DNA of 28,388 bases from Smittium culicis (GCA_001970855.1 LSSN01002103.1:1-28388), one strand, 5' to 3'. Shown: positions 1-10,750, counted from the first letter of the stretch. Notes: generated from the sequence alone by a model not told the origin. Program-made: numbers and translations.

Positions 1-128
1 GGCGGAGGGGGGTCGGTTGAAAAATTATTTTTTTAATATTTTTTTAACTTTTTAATTATTTTTTTATAGTTTTTTGTATACTTTAAAAATTTGTTTATTT
101 AAACTCTCCGAGACAAAAAAAAAAAAAA
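1..128 (+). mobile_element. LINE 3' end fragment (same subfamily as copy B)
   Basis: The window opens inside the 3' terminus of a non-LTR retrotransposon. The first 19 bases match 23050-23068, the last codons and stop of ORF2 in copy B. The T-rich 3' UTR that follows matches 23069-23175 closely and ends in the same GAGAC motif before a run of 14 A (115-128). Only the 3' tip is visible, so the length and intactness of this copy are unknown. The longer and purer A tail suggests a younger insertion than copy B, which has 7 A, but tail length alone is weak evidence. Confidence 0.85.
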
Positions 129-766
129 GAGATAGAAAATTTGATTGGATTCGAAAAAATTTCTGTGGTTAGAAATAATCCACTATGACACATGCAGTTT
201 TTTTAATAAAATGGTAATAGATTGAATAGCGTGTTGATATATCTGTAGTTTATATTACCTATGTCGATGATATCTAATTTATTATATATCAAGAGAAAAT
301 TATTTTACTTAAAGCTTGACTAAAAATATCAGACAAGCTTATACAATAGTACCTCTACTATGGCAACAGCTTGAGAAAGCAGCTTTATGAATTTTAAATC
401 GAAAAGGAAATTAGATTATTGTTTGAAACATACTCCGTTATTAAAAAACCAAATTTTCAGGATAATTGAATTGAATTTTTAAGTTTTAGTATCTTTTTTG
501 TGGATTGGGTATTTATATTGCTAATTATTCAGTATATTTCCAATTGCACACAGAGAAGGCAACTCTTTTCTATTTTCATAAATAACTGTGAAATGAACCA
601 AAAGATAATTTCTAATATGAGAACGAACCACATTATAATTCGGAGACGAGACATATTATGCGTTACCATCTTATTCGATAATACTAAACCGAAAGTTGCT
701 AACTAATAAAAATAAAATGAAATGGTAAAAGTTTTTATAGTATGTAGTGTAAAATACGCGCAATTA
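129..766. other. AT-rich intergenic stretch, no gene seen
   Basis: No reading frame here has recognisable protein features; the 68-codon frame at 500-706 has no domain or homopolymer bias worth calling. A small imperfect hairpin lies at 312-340, with arms AAGCTTG and CAAGCTT around an A-rich loop. The stretch separates the LINE tail from the DIRS-like relic. Confidence 0.6.
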
Positions 767-784
767 TTATCCTTATCATTTTTT
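767..784 (+). repeat. Candidate left inverted terminal repeat of the DIRS-like relic
   Basis: TTATCCTTATCA followed by six T here matches, in reverse complement, 4654-4673, where two extra bases (A and T) interrupt the T run. Twelve bases are identical without a gap. The match stops abruptly on the inner side. In AT-rich DNA a 12-base inverted match between two flanks could arise by chance, so this is a candidate only. Confidence 0.35.
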
Positions 785-881
785 CTCTCGCAAAAGTACT
801 CTAGCATAATAAAGGTTTTCAACATTAAAATTTTATATACTTTAGAATATTTAGGACTTTATTCCTTCAAGATACTTTAAA

Positions 882-1735
882 ATGGACCAAATAAAAATAG
901 CCCAAACTCCAGTAAGTCAAGAACATTTCAGAGTACTGACTGAGATGTTGAAATAACTCATAAGCGGAAAATATATTAGCCAGAAACAATAAGATCCTTA
1001 ATTCACGACAAGGATAACAGTTAAATACTTGAAACTCTAACCAGAGCTTATCGAAGTGTTTCAATCGATTTAATAAGACCTCTTTCGATCACCAAAGACC
1101 AAATATGAGTGAAAGATATTGATTAATTCTTGCCCAAAGGCCAGTTCAATAAGTTAAAAACCACTGCGACTGAAAGATATAGAATAGAGCACAGCGAAGA
1201 AAACTGATTCCGCTCTCTATGGAATTCAGTTGGACCTTACGCAAGCTAATATTCCAATCGAAAATTATTTCGACCGAAAGACTCAAGAAAGCCCAGGATT
1301 TGATACCAAAGAGGAGCCCTAAGTTCTATTTTCCAATACTAAGAGGGCACTGAAGTCAGAAATAGCTTTCAATGCGGCCTAAATTAGGTTAGGTAACCTG
1401 AAAAAGGGATTGGAAACCAGAAAATCCTATGAAACTCATCAAATCTGATACCAAGTCGCTAATGGATCAAATTTCGTTGGGCGCCTTTGTATCATAGAAG
1501 CCTGTGACGAAGCTCCAGAGAATTTCGCCTTTTATAAGCGTCAAAATAATATACTCACATATGATTTGTACATTAAAAATCTGAAACAGCGCCGGTAGCC
1601 TCGGATAAATCTTCCACTGAAGCTGTCTCGAGCAATAAAAATACCGGCAGCCAGTCAAATTTTCGTGGAATGAATCGCTACCGCAGGAGGGTGCCTTAAT
1701 ACAGATCAAAAAATGAGTTTCAGTAATTGCAAGTC
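882..1735 (+). pseudogene. gag-like protein relic of the DIRS-like element
   Basis: From ATG 882 one frame stays readable to about 1430 despite roughly a dozen stops, giving a hydrophilic helical-looking protein with stretches such as ALYGIQLDLTQANIPIENYF and FSNTKRALKSEIAFNAA. A frame change near 1435-1445 leads to LIKSDTKSLMDQI. A further change gives a Ser/Thr-rich tail ending in SNFRGMNRYRRR near 1660-1690, the Arg/Gly-rich end common in gag proteins. This order, gag tail and then RT start about 150 bp later, suits a DIRS element. Identification rests on position and composition more than on a conserved catalytic motif; the 93-codon frame on the opposite strand at 1467-1748 is a shadow. 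Confidence 0.5.
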
Positions 1736-1839
1736 TCGATATCTTCATATAGGCATAGCCTAAACTGACAGGCAGCAGATGGGTTAGGACATATCTAAGA
1801 AGGGTCCACCATTAACTTTACATCCCTACCGGTACAAAA

Positions 1840-3560
1840 TGAAGCTGGTCCGAGAAGGAACCAAGGCCCTGGCAGAGAAAGTGGCCGCACGTCTATTAAG
1901 AAAGGCTATATAACAAATCCAGACGAAGAGTACGGGATTCTACAGCCAACTATTTACGATCAATAAGAAGAATGAAGGGTTGGAGCCAGTTTTAGATATC
2001 AGAAATATGAACTGTAAAGTTGAGAAACAGAACTTTAAAACGGTAAATATTAACTCAATCCATAGAATGATTCGACGCAAGGATTTTTTGACATCATCTA
2101 ACCTATAGGATGCATTCTTGCACAATTTTATATTAAATAGACAATGAAAATATTACTGCATCTACCAAAATTACCACTATTTTCAATTCCGCGCGCTTCC
2201 ATTCGGGATATAATTGAGTCCGCTAATATTTTCCAAGAACTGAGTCCAGAATCTAAATGAGCCTGATCCAAATGAATCTGGATAGGAATATACCTGAACG
2301 ATCTGATAATTTTCGGAGAGAGCAAAACAGTGAGTAAAATAAAAACATTCTTAATTTAACCGAAGCCCTCATAGCTTGAATTCAAGATCAACTACGAGAA
2401 ATCGACTAAATCCCTATACAAATCAATAACACATGTGGTAATAGATAAATACTATGGAATTGACACTCAAGGGACCGCGAATAAAGACACTAGACATTAG
2501 AGGAGATTCCAGCAGATTAATAAATTCTGACCAAACTAAATTGAGATTTTGGTGAGATTAAAGGGAAAATCAACAGACGTCGATCGTCCTGCTACCCTGA
2601 AGCCTCATGAAACTCCGATTTCCGAAGAAGACGAATCACTCACTGTCAAGATTGATATCATGAACATTGAAAGCCATTCTGAATAAACCTTATATCCAAA
2701 ACCTTTTGTTTTGAAAGAAAAAACTGATGCCATAGAACGAGCTATCATTCGTTCTTGAGAGACCCGAATTAGCAGTTTTCACGAATTACAACGACACATC
2801 ATGAGGGGTAGTAGCGGAATCTCACACGTATTCGAAGTTATGGAGTCAATCCAAGGTTAAGATTCAGATCAATGTCAAGGAACTTCGAACATTATTTTAT
2901 GCTATCAGAATATTTAGTGTGGTTTTTTGCTCGATATTAGTATACTAACACAATAAGACTTTGTTAACATATGCAAGGAAGTTTGGAGGAACTAATTCAA
3001 TGGAACAGTACATTATAGCAGAAAAAATATGATATCACTTCATTATGATGAATACTAGGCCTTAAATCACCTATTCTCGCTCAGATTTCAATCAAGCAGA
3101 AGATACAAGTATATTAACTGTACAGAACGAATGACATCTTTTAAAATAGATATATAGACGCTGAAATCGTTACACCTACAGTAAAATGTGGACCTGTTCG
3201 CATCCCAACTGAACAAAAATATTGAAAAATAATTCTTCTGTTTCGGAATTACTAATAAATCAGCCCAAAATGCACTAAGCTACTAATAATCCGGGTTCAA
3301 AAACTCTTTTTTCTGCCTGAAGTCAAACCTAATCGTCCATGTAATACAGAAGATCAGAAGAGAATGAGTATAAATGTTCTTGTCACATCTATGTGAAATT
3401 ATTCTATCTTTTTTCCAGTCCTCATAGCTCTTTCAACCTCGAAACCGCACCTCCTGCAGAAAAAAAACGATCTTAACAGACCCAAAATGCGAATATTCTA
3501 CGCTTTCGACAAATAATCGCTGGAGCTTGATAGTACTGAAGATCGGTGGAATCTAAATTA
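1840..3560 (+). pseudogene. Reverse transcriptase and RNase H relic, DIRS-like
   Basis: Visible motifs in order: GFYSQLF (1935-1955), PVLDIRN (1986-2006) and DAFLH (2109-2123), then QFRALPFG (2184-2207). After a frame change comes YLND (2291-2302), the degraded form of the YLDD/YxDD catalytic box, followed by LIIFGES. Downstream, INVKELRTLFYAIRIF from 2868 and DFNQAED (3084-3104) correspond to the RNase H domain in DIRS and Ty3-like polyproteins, and VDLFASQLNKNIEK near 3188 to the conserved linker after it. The second catalytic-box residue Asp is Asn here (GAT to AAC or similar), and frames are broken by more than twenty stops, so no activity is possible. A Ty3-like origin is the alternative, but the recombinase downstream argues for DIRS. 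Confidence 0.75.
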
Positions 3561-3689
3561 GCACAAGTTCTCGGTACATACTCCTTTAACTGTATCCTTT
3601 AGAATGAGTGATGTTTCCGGTGACGACAAAAATACAGCTATGCCAAACAGCGTTTTTTAGACTAAAGAATCTCAAATTGGATAAATTAT

Positions 3690-4500
3690 GAGATCTCACT
3701 TTCACAGATTATCAACTATCTGATAGATATCTATACTATAACTAATCTAAAATTAAACTCAATTATATTCTACAATTCTGTACTGATAAAATTAGCTTCG
3801 AGCCCTAAAATACCGGAAAAAAGCTCAATATTTTCGGTATTCATAAGAAAATTGGATGATTGATCAGTCATATTATTAGTGAGACCAATAATTTGAATTT
3901 ATCATGACATAAAATTAACCAATGAATTATTTACCACTGCTGAGCTCTCTATTATTAACCTAAATACCAAGTTAATTTGACTTTTGGCCGTCACAGATTT
4001 TTTTAGAGCCAGCGAAATGCGCCAAAAAGATGATGGGCGCAACTGCATATCTCAAGAGGTACTACATTATGCCAATTTTTCCTAAAATACAACGAGCTGG
4101 TCGATTGATTGACAGAAAAACCTTGAAAAATATCAGCAAACAAAGATCAAGTCTTTTGAGATGTATTTTCTTGCATAATATATTAAGAAATGCTGGCATA
4201 TACACTATGCCCGACAAAAAATACTAACAATAGCAAGTTGATAGTAGTTAAGCTGCCTAGATTTTTAAATGATAAATCAAAGTGTTTATTCGTTGATAGT
4301 ATTTCAAGCTTCATTAAATTGACCTCAGATTTAATAAGCCGCGAATATGACGCTCCCATACCGTAAAGGTAGAGATATCGAAGCAAAACTAGAAGCTAAA
4401 AAGAGGGTATCATCTGATGCAATAGTCTCCATTGCGTTCTCGTAAAGCTATTATATCCTCGATATATTATCAAATCACAATAAATTCTCTAATATCTTGA
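3690..4500 (+). pseudogene. Tyrosine recombinase relic, DIRS-like
   Basis: The readable pieces are an N-terminal helical part (IINYLIDIYTITNLKLNSII, from about 3708), then LNTKLI and LLAVTDFFRASEM, with the Arg codon at 4005-4007. That Arg sits where box I of phage-type integrases carries its first catalytic Arg (TGxRxSE pattern). After a frame change FPKIQRAGRLIDRK follows (about 4080-4120). VDSISSFIK leads to a final piece starting RDIEAKLEAKKRVSSDAIVS at 4371, ending near 4475. The expected catalytic Tyr at the end is not seen; the sequence reads YYILDILS. The open frame at 4030-4227 is a fragment of this relic, not a separate gene. Recombinase identity is inferred from the pattern and from RT and RNase H immediately upstream. 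Confidence 0.6.
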
Positions 4501-4653
4501 GTATTTCGAAATTAAATATTTATAAACTTAATATGTCTCGTCTATAAATACTAATTTTAGTACTAATCGAAATATTTAGTGAAAATATCAATACTTATTA
4601 TACGAGGAGAAAAAATATTTTAAATTGCAAACATCCGCTACTATTCTCATTTG

Positions 4654-4673
4654 AAAAAATATGATAAGGATAA
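4654..4673 (-). repeat. Candidate right inverted terminal repeat of the DIRS-like relic
   Basis: Reverse complement of this 20-mer begins TTATCCTTATCA and matches 767-778 exactly, then continues as a T-rich run with two extra bases. It lies about 180 bp after the last recognisable recombinase codons and 12 bp before the LINE A tail. DIRS elements carry inverted or split terminal repeats that are usually much longer, so this may be an eroded end or chance. Confidence 0.35.
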
Positions 4674-4789
4674 CTAAATAACTTATTTTTTTTCACGGAA
4701 AATATATTTCTAAAAAAATGTAAAGATCTAATAACTAATTATAAAATTATGTAAAAAGTAAAAAAAATTATAAAAATTTCACTTGGCTC

Positions 4790-7700
4790 CACTTCACCGC
4801 TCTAAAGGCTTCGAAACCATTGGGAATTGATTCAAAGTGGCATTTAAATTACTTATATAATTTAATATTAAGCAACCAAGCAACATGGTTTCTTTCCAAA
4901 AACTTTAGTGATTCCAGCTAGAAATTTGGACAGGCGGCGCCAGTACGGAGCTGGCTAAAATATTTTTTAGACCCCATCCACCCTCCAAGAAGTTTCCCGA
5001 TTAGCCCCAACCGGGCATAGTCGTATTAATAAGCAATAAATTGATATCCTAGCGGATCGAAGTGGTATGAACTAACCAATCCTTTCGTTTCTGACTATGC
5101 ACCACAGAACGAAGTCAAAAAATATCTGGTACGCTGTCTCAGGGGTCTGGAGGCTGTAGAAGGAAAAAAAATCCTTTATATTTTTAGTTTATTATTTCGG
5201 CTTTTCCAGCTCTACGAAAGTCCAGTAGCTGCCCATTCGCATTCTGCCGACATCCTGGAGGCCCTGCCTCAGTGTGGGGTGCTGTGCGGTGAGGCCAATC
5301 CAATTGCCTTTATCTTTGATATTCCGGCTTATTGCCCAGTGTTGAATTTTCGATTTGTCATTTTTGGCCTTTCTATTGGCCAATGAAATCACAGTCTGTC
5401 CTGCGGCGTTTTTGGTGCAGTATTTCTTGATCCGCCTGGAGCATCCAGTCACCCAGGTGGATTTCTGCGCCTTGATAGGCTGGTTGATGAGGTCGGCGAT
5501 CCACGTTTTGGACGCCGGCCACTTGATATATGCACGCTCACGGACAGTGCTGGTGCGCAGGAACACTGAGCTGATGCCCAGTTCCTCGCGGATCCGCTCC
5601 ATAGCGGCGTTTTTTCCGACCTTGGCAACCATGCGGGTTGCATGGTCAATTACATCTTGAATGGGGCTGCTTCGGTTTTCGCTCATACCGAAGGTCTCGC
5701 CACCGTAGCACCAAATTGGTAGCAGGACCGAATTTATGAACCGAACTTTGAGTTCGGTCAGCACGTCAGAGCGGATTAAAAAATAATAACCAGCATACAT
5801 GGCCTTCTGGGCCTTCATTTTGTTGTTTTTTATTGTACCAGCCACACTCCATTTGGGATTCATTATGTACCCCAAGTATGTGTACTGGTCAGTGGTGCAG
5901 ATGGTCTGCCGCTGCAACGTCAGCTCGGCCGGATCGTCGCAGTTGACAGCCATGATCGCACACTTGGAGGCATTCACAGCCATTTCCCAGGTGTCTGACC
6001 ACACAGTGATGGCGTCCAATGATGTTTGCAGGTTTTCGGCGGAGTCGGCCAGCACGACTGCATCGTCGGCAAACAGCAGTTCTGGTATGCGGCTTGATAT
6101 TCCAGGCACTTCTACACCTGATATTCCCTTGAATATGTCATTTATAAAAAAATCGAACAGGATCGGCGAGGCTGGGCACCCTTGGCGTTCCCCACACAGG
6201 TATTTGGAGGGCTCCAATAGTTTATCGCCAATACTAACTGTGATCTTGGGGTCATAGTACATCCCAATGATCGTATTCAGCAGTTTACCGCCATTCCCGA
6301 TGCTCCAGAGCTTGTATATGAGTGCCATGTGGGGCACCCGGTCGTATGCCTTGCTATAGTCTATATAGCAGATCCATGTTTGCAAGTTTTTTATTTTGCG
6401 CCTCTTCGCAATTTCGTATAGGGTGGTAGCTTGGGCTTCACACTCCTCGAAATTGCGGAATCCAGCCTGTTCCTTGATTATAATATTGTATTTCTTGTCG
6501 ATTGCAGCTAGTTTCGTAGCCACAATCTTTGCCAGAAGCTTGATGAGAGTAGGGATCAGTGATATTCCCTTAAAGTTGTTGGGTGTCCTTCATGTCGCCC
6601 TTCTTGGGCACAGGAACCACCACACTTGTCGTCATGGATTTCGGGATGTTTCCTGTCTCATGCATTATTTTAATAATTTTCAAAATTGTTTTTGCGAGAT
6701 CAGAAGTCGGTGATTTTTCAACCATCACCAATTTCCAGATCTCACTGGGCACCCCATCAGCTCCCGGAGCCTTATTATTGAGGGTATCATTGAGCGCAGT
6801 AGTGATATCAGCCCAGCTGATTATGTTATCGCACTCTGGGTAGTGGTCAGAGTCGTAATTTAGCAGTTGTAGCCACTTGGATGGATCGCTACTGTTACCA
6901 GTAGTGTCATTTGCAAGATCACTAAAGTACTGGTTCCACATTTCTAGTTTTTATTTCATTTTCAGTTAATAAATTTTTATCCAAATCGTATACTGGGTCG
7001 TTGGAGACACTGTGGAACGTGTTCCCAGTGCACGATTTGATATAGCGCCAGTATTCTTTGGAGCTGTTGTTCAGTAGTTGATCGGCGATCAATTTCAGCT
7101 TTTTGGCGTGTGCAGCTTTTCGACCTGCTCGAATTGACGCATTTGCAGTCGATTTGGCATCCATGTATTTTTTTATTGGCCCAATTTTCTCCGTTAATTT
7201 TTTAAATTTTTTTCAGTGTGTTCTTGGAAAGCACTTTTTTTATACATTCGCCAGTAGCTTCTACGGCGTCTATGCGAGCAGATTGAGCCCATACAGCGTC
7301 TGTAAGACCGTTGCAAAGCTCATCTAGAGCGATGTTTGCATCGGCTAGTACTGTAAATCGATTATTTCTGGTAAATTTGTCGCCAGCCAATAAAATTTTT
7401 TTGATTCTTAATCACGCACTTATTTTTGGTACCTCGAGGCTGTCGATGCTCCACTGCGCGGTGATCGGCATGTGGTCGTACAGGTCTAAAAACCGGTTCG
7501 CTGTACACCAGCTTGGGCGGCTGCTGAGCTCAGCATAGTATATGTGGTCTATCATACGCCCCACTGTGGCTTTATTGTACCGTGAGCCTGCTGAGTTTGT
7601 TACTTTTGCCTGTTGGAGCCCGGCTCCCAGTTTGGCAGTGAGTTTAGTTGCTGCAGGGGTGTCCATATTGAAGTCATCCATTATCAGCTGCTTTTTAAAT

Positions 7701-8596
7701 TCATTATTATTATTTTTAAAACAGTCCAAAAGCTCAGAAATCGAACTTTTTTTGCGAATTCCTGAGCTTGGTATATGCACTGTGGTGACTAAAAGCTGGA
7801 ATTTGGCCCCGCTTTTATTGTGCCCGGAGACCATCCCAGATAGCCAGGTCGGAGCTGATTTTTATTCGCTTAGATCAAGCCCAATATTATTTTTAACTGC
7901 TAAAATTAAGCCATTACCGCCCTTGGTTATGCCAGCTTTGGAATCTATACAGGTGTAGCCAGGTAGACGGAACCTGCAAGATTTTTTATTTAAAAATGTT
8001 TCCTACAGCACCAGGATGTCCGGTTTGCAGCTGGAAAGGTAGTGCTCATGCTATTTTTTGGAATTTTTGATGCTTCTGATATTGTAGGTTATGAATTTTA
8101 TCGTGTCATGACCAGTTCTGTGAGCTTCTTACACTTTTTGATACTTTTTGGCGCTCATAAGCCTCAAAAGTAGGGTTGCGCGGTTTTTTTTAGCGTGCTC
8201 AAAAGATTTGGGTTTTTTACTAACTAATTGATTTGCGTTTCGCAGTTTTTTATTTTTGTCACGGATGATTTTCGTGTTTAGCGCCATTTGCGCAATTTTA
8301 ATTTTTTGGGATAAAAATCCGGAAAATGCATCGGATTTGGGCACTATTTCGTGTCTCCAGCAACCGCCACGTTGTCTGATTTTTTCTACAGTAAATAGAT
8401 GGCTTGGAATGGTTGAGCTGTTGATAAAATATTCTTTTACAGTCTCGGATTTGAGTCCTGGAACTTTGAGAACAAGCCATTTCTGTTTTTTTTTGCCGAT
8501 TTTTTGCCGATTTTTTGCTGTTTTTTGGAGATTTTTGTGTGTTTTTGGACACGATTTTTTCGATTTTTTTGATTTTTTTTTTGAAAATTTATACAT
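4790..8596 (-). pseudogene. LINE A ORF2 (endonuclease plus reverse transcriptase), broken
   Basis: ORF2 nicks target DNA and reverse-transcribes the element. ATG at 8596 opens a Lys-rich N-terminus, then FITYNIR (endonuclease start), ETFL, KGGNGLILAVKNN, DDFNMDTP and MIDHIYY, the order of the apurinic-type (EEP) nuclease. RT follows with NKAPGADGVPSEIWK (about 6770), YIDYSKAYDRVPH, GERQGCPASPILFD and the catalytic FADD (about 6073-6062). Stops sit at 8131-8129, 8053-8051, 8005-8003, 7864-7862, 7414-7412 and 5194-5192. Frame changes lie near 7205, 6942 and 6585. The C-terminus, past 5192, is readable as TPETAYQIF, GLIGKLLGG and SQLRTGAA. Catalytic FADD is intact but the gene cannot be translated as one protein. 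Confidence 0.85.
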
Positions 8597-10524
8597 TTTT
8601 AAATTTTTTGGGTTCATCAGCAGATTGGATAGAATTATCTTGTGCACTATCCATTCCAGTATCACCGTCGATATTGTTGAAGACATTATAACCTCTTCTG
8701 TATTCACTTTATTGCTTTATTTTCAATATTTCTTCACCCTGTTCGTCGAAAAAGCCAGCTTCGTTGTACTCCAATGAAGATGATGGTGCCGGTGGATCTT
8801 TCAAGGACGGTTCGTTGGTCCTTGATTTATTTTTATTCTGGTAGTTTTTGCTCATTGCCTTGAATTCGCCGTCGAATTCGATGTCAACGACACCGTCAGG
8901 GTAGAAAAGGTTGACCATTTCGGCTGGCTTGGCCACGGGTGAGCTTACAGAGCTGGTAATTCTGGTAGCTTGGTAAGTTATTGGCTATAATGTTTTATCT
9001 TGAAATTTCGTTAAATTTTCATGCGGTGCTTCCAAGTCGGTCAGTTTAGTGGGATCAGTTTTGACTGATTTTACCGAATTTTGCGTACTTTTAGCGGCAT
9101 TCAGAGATGATTCCCAAGCACTAACACTCCCATATTGAATGCTTCAGCACCATTGACAGTATTTATACTTTCTATTAAATTATCGCTAGTTATACTGTCC
9201 TTTTTAGCATTCTTAAACTTGAAGGCGTGCGGTCTGAGCCGGTTTCAGGCTGATTCCTTCGATTTGAGTTTGGATTTTTTTTTATTGGCCTGATTTTTTC
9301 TGTTAATTTTTTCGATTTCTTTAAGTTCGATGTCATGGCAGGCGGATTTCCAATATCCGACTTTTTTGCTGAAGCTTCACGCTTCCGCGCACCCTTTGTA
9401 GAAAAGTCCTATAATTCCTTCTGGGTACACCACGAAGTTTTGGATCTCGGATACTGAAGTACTTTTCCTAAATATTACCTTCAATACGAATTTAAGGAGC
9501 TCGTATGTACTTTTTTTTGTCATTATATCTGTTAAGACTGGGATTAACTTAATTTATTGTTTAGAGAAGGTCCTCTTATCTAAAGCTGAAATTAATGAAT
9601 ATAGAATTATACTAATACTAAAACTAAAACTAAGTAGTAGGTAAGAAAAATATTAATTTACTTACATTTCAATTGAATAAATATTTTATCGTTAAATTAA
9701 AGTAAAATTCAAGTAAGTTTGTTTCGATTTTATGTTTTAATACTGGGGTTTATTTAAATGATTTGATGTAGCTCCGTTGAACTTTCATTGAGCATTGTAA
9801 ATTATGTACTTGTTCTGAAACTCCTCATTTTAAATTCGAATTCTTAAAAACTCACATCATAGATGGTGCCGAGGGGAAATAGCTTTTCTTTTATAAGATT
9901 TATCATTGTTATAATTCCAGCATCACTGTGATTTGGAATCCTGGTTATGTCACATAAGTCCAAATTTTACCTTTTAGTAGAATTATATTCGCTTATTGTT
10001 AATATCTAGTACCAAATGCAATGATTTCTTTGCGTCTGCATTTTAATCAACGATGAATTAGTTGATCTGTAAGCGCAAATCGTTCTATCAAAAGTAAAAT
10101 TCGCCTATAGGCGGGCATGTGATGAATTTAAAACTCACAACACGGTCTACCTTTAACATTGACGATGCACACCCAATTTTGAGATCAGAGCCGCATAACT
10201 AAATTTTTTTGATCTTTGTGTATCGGACTTCGTTGATTAAATGCTTGAACAAAACTTTATCAAGTTGTCCGTTTTCCGCTGGTTTGGCAGGTATAAAATT
10301 GCTATTTTTCATTTTTATCGATTTATTGTTGTTTGTTTTAAAAGGAGGTTGGGTTGGTTTGGAGCTAAAAATCGGTTGTCATATGTTTTTTTAAGATAAC
10401 TACTGTACCTATACGTAGCTGCTTCACCATTGTGTGCCTTAATGATAGGGCAGAAGTTGGTAGTGGAGTTTTCAAGTATGTCCTTTCTCGAGAAATTAAA
10501 ATTTATTGGTCCGAATCTATTCAT
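8589..10524 (-). pseudogene. LINE A ORF1 (gag-like, CCHC zinc knuckle), interrupted
   Basis: ORF1 of LINEs is an RNA-binding gag-like protein. ATG at 10524 starts MNRFGPINFNFSRKDILEN, matching NTFSDVLKGN of copy B. After a frame change comes VLFKHLINEVRYTKIKKI and later ITRIPNHSDAGIITMINLIK, which lines up with ITNLGDVDILTLLDLIK in copy B. The frame is then cut by the segment 9855-9529 and resumes as DIMTKKSTYELLKF. The zinc knuckle at 9379-9338 is ruined: its first Cys is a TGA stop, its second Cys is Ser and its His is Tyr; only the last Cys remains. A hydrophilic acidic tail follows (stop at 8711-8709 inside it) and the natural end is TAA at 8591-8589, overlapping the ORF2 start. Confidence 0.72.
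9529..9855. other. About 327-bp foreign segment splitting LINE A ORF1
   Basis: The protein similarity between copy A ORF1 and copy B ORF1 stops after TIYD (codon ending at 9856) and resumes at DIMTKK (from 9529), with no matching sequence between. The segment is AT-rich and has no open frame. In the ORF1 sense it begins GTGAGT (9855-9850) and reaches an AG at 9530-9529 (CTTAACAG), so its ends look like a spliceosomal intron. Alternatively it is a small inserted element, since GAT stands on both sides (9858-9856 and 9529-9527), which could be a tiny target duplication. No terminal inverted repeat was found. Confidence 0.55.
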
Positions 10525-10750
10525 TCGCACTATAAAAATCACTCTAAATCGTTGTGATGTGTAGATAAGATTTAGTGCCGATCAGGATCTTAGATCTTGA
10601 TCGCGATTCTGAGGGAATTTTTTTTTGTTTGCCTATTTTGTTCGTTTTGACGAGATGGTTATTTTCCGCTCAACGACGACTTCAAATTCGGAGTGCATAC
10701 AGTCTATTTTGGAGATTTTATGACCAGTTTCCGAATTTTCGCACTAAAAT

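Larger units (their letters stand above)
767..4673 (+). mobile_element. Decayed DIRS-like (tyrosine-recombinase) retrotransposon
   Basis: Read on the + strand through many stops and frame changes, this region gives in order a gag-like part (from 882), a reverse transcriptase (about 1840-2600), an RNase H (about 2700-3160), a linker, and a tyrosine-recombinase-like domain (about 3690-4500). RT and RNase H followed by a tyrosine recombinase, with no aspartic protease or DDE integrase seen, is the plan of DIRS-type elements. The limits are set by a short inverted match, 767-784 against 4654-4673, and are less certain than the coding order. The copy is certainly dead: TAA, TAG and TGA all occur many times. 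LINE copy A begins about 12 bp beyond its right limit. Confidence 0.72.
4686..10750 (-). mobile_element. LINE copy A: L1-like non-LTR retrotransposon, near full length, degenerate
   Basis: Reading the - strand from about 10750: a leader with an A-rich part, ORF1 (10524 to 8589), ORF2 (8596 to about 4790), a T-rich 3' UTR and a terminal run of eight A (plus-strand T run 4686-4693). It aligns end to end with copy B at 17781-23175. The leader similarity (a GGCAAAC A-run block against the GCCTACAC A-run block of copy B) sets the approximate 5' limit. Without the foreign segment at 9529-9855 the element is about 5.7 kb. No convincing target-site duplication was found. The lesions are listed under the two ORFs. 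Confidence 0.82.

Noticed and set aside
4030..4227. 65-codon open frame as a small gene
   Set aside because: It is one frame of the recombinase relic (FPKIQRAGRLIDRK), with preceding and following pieces in other frames.
882..4500. RIP-like C-to-T mutation as the source of stops in the DIRS-like relic
   Set aside because: Changes inferred from motif positions include transversions and indels as well as transitions; no clear C-to-T bias could be shown by eye.
8256..8777. 173-codon Phe-rich + strand frame
   Set aside because: It is the antisense shadow of the Lys-rich start of LINE A ORF2 and the acidic tail of ORF1.
4679..9551. TAACTTA at 4679-4685 and 9545-9551 looked like a target-site duplication bounding LINE A
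   Set aside because: ORF1 of LINE A continues beyond 9551: pieces matching copy B ORF1 reappear at about 9857-10524, so 9551 lies inside the element, in the foreign segment. The 7-base match is chance.
10209..10394. 61-codon + strand frame with hydrophobic stretch
   Set aside because: It lies antisense to the LINE A ORF1 N-terminal region and has no features of its own.
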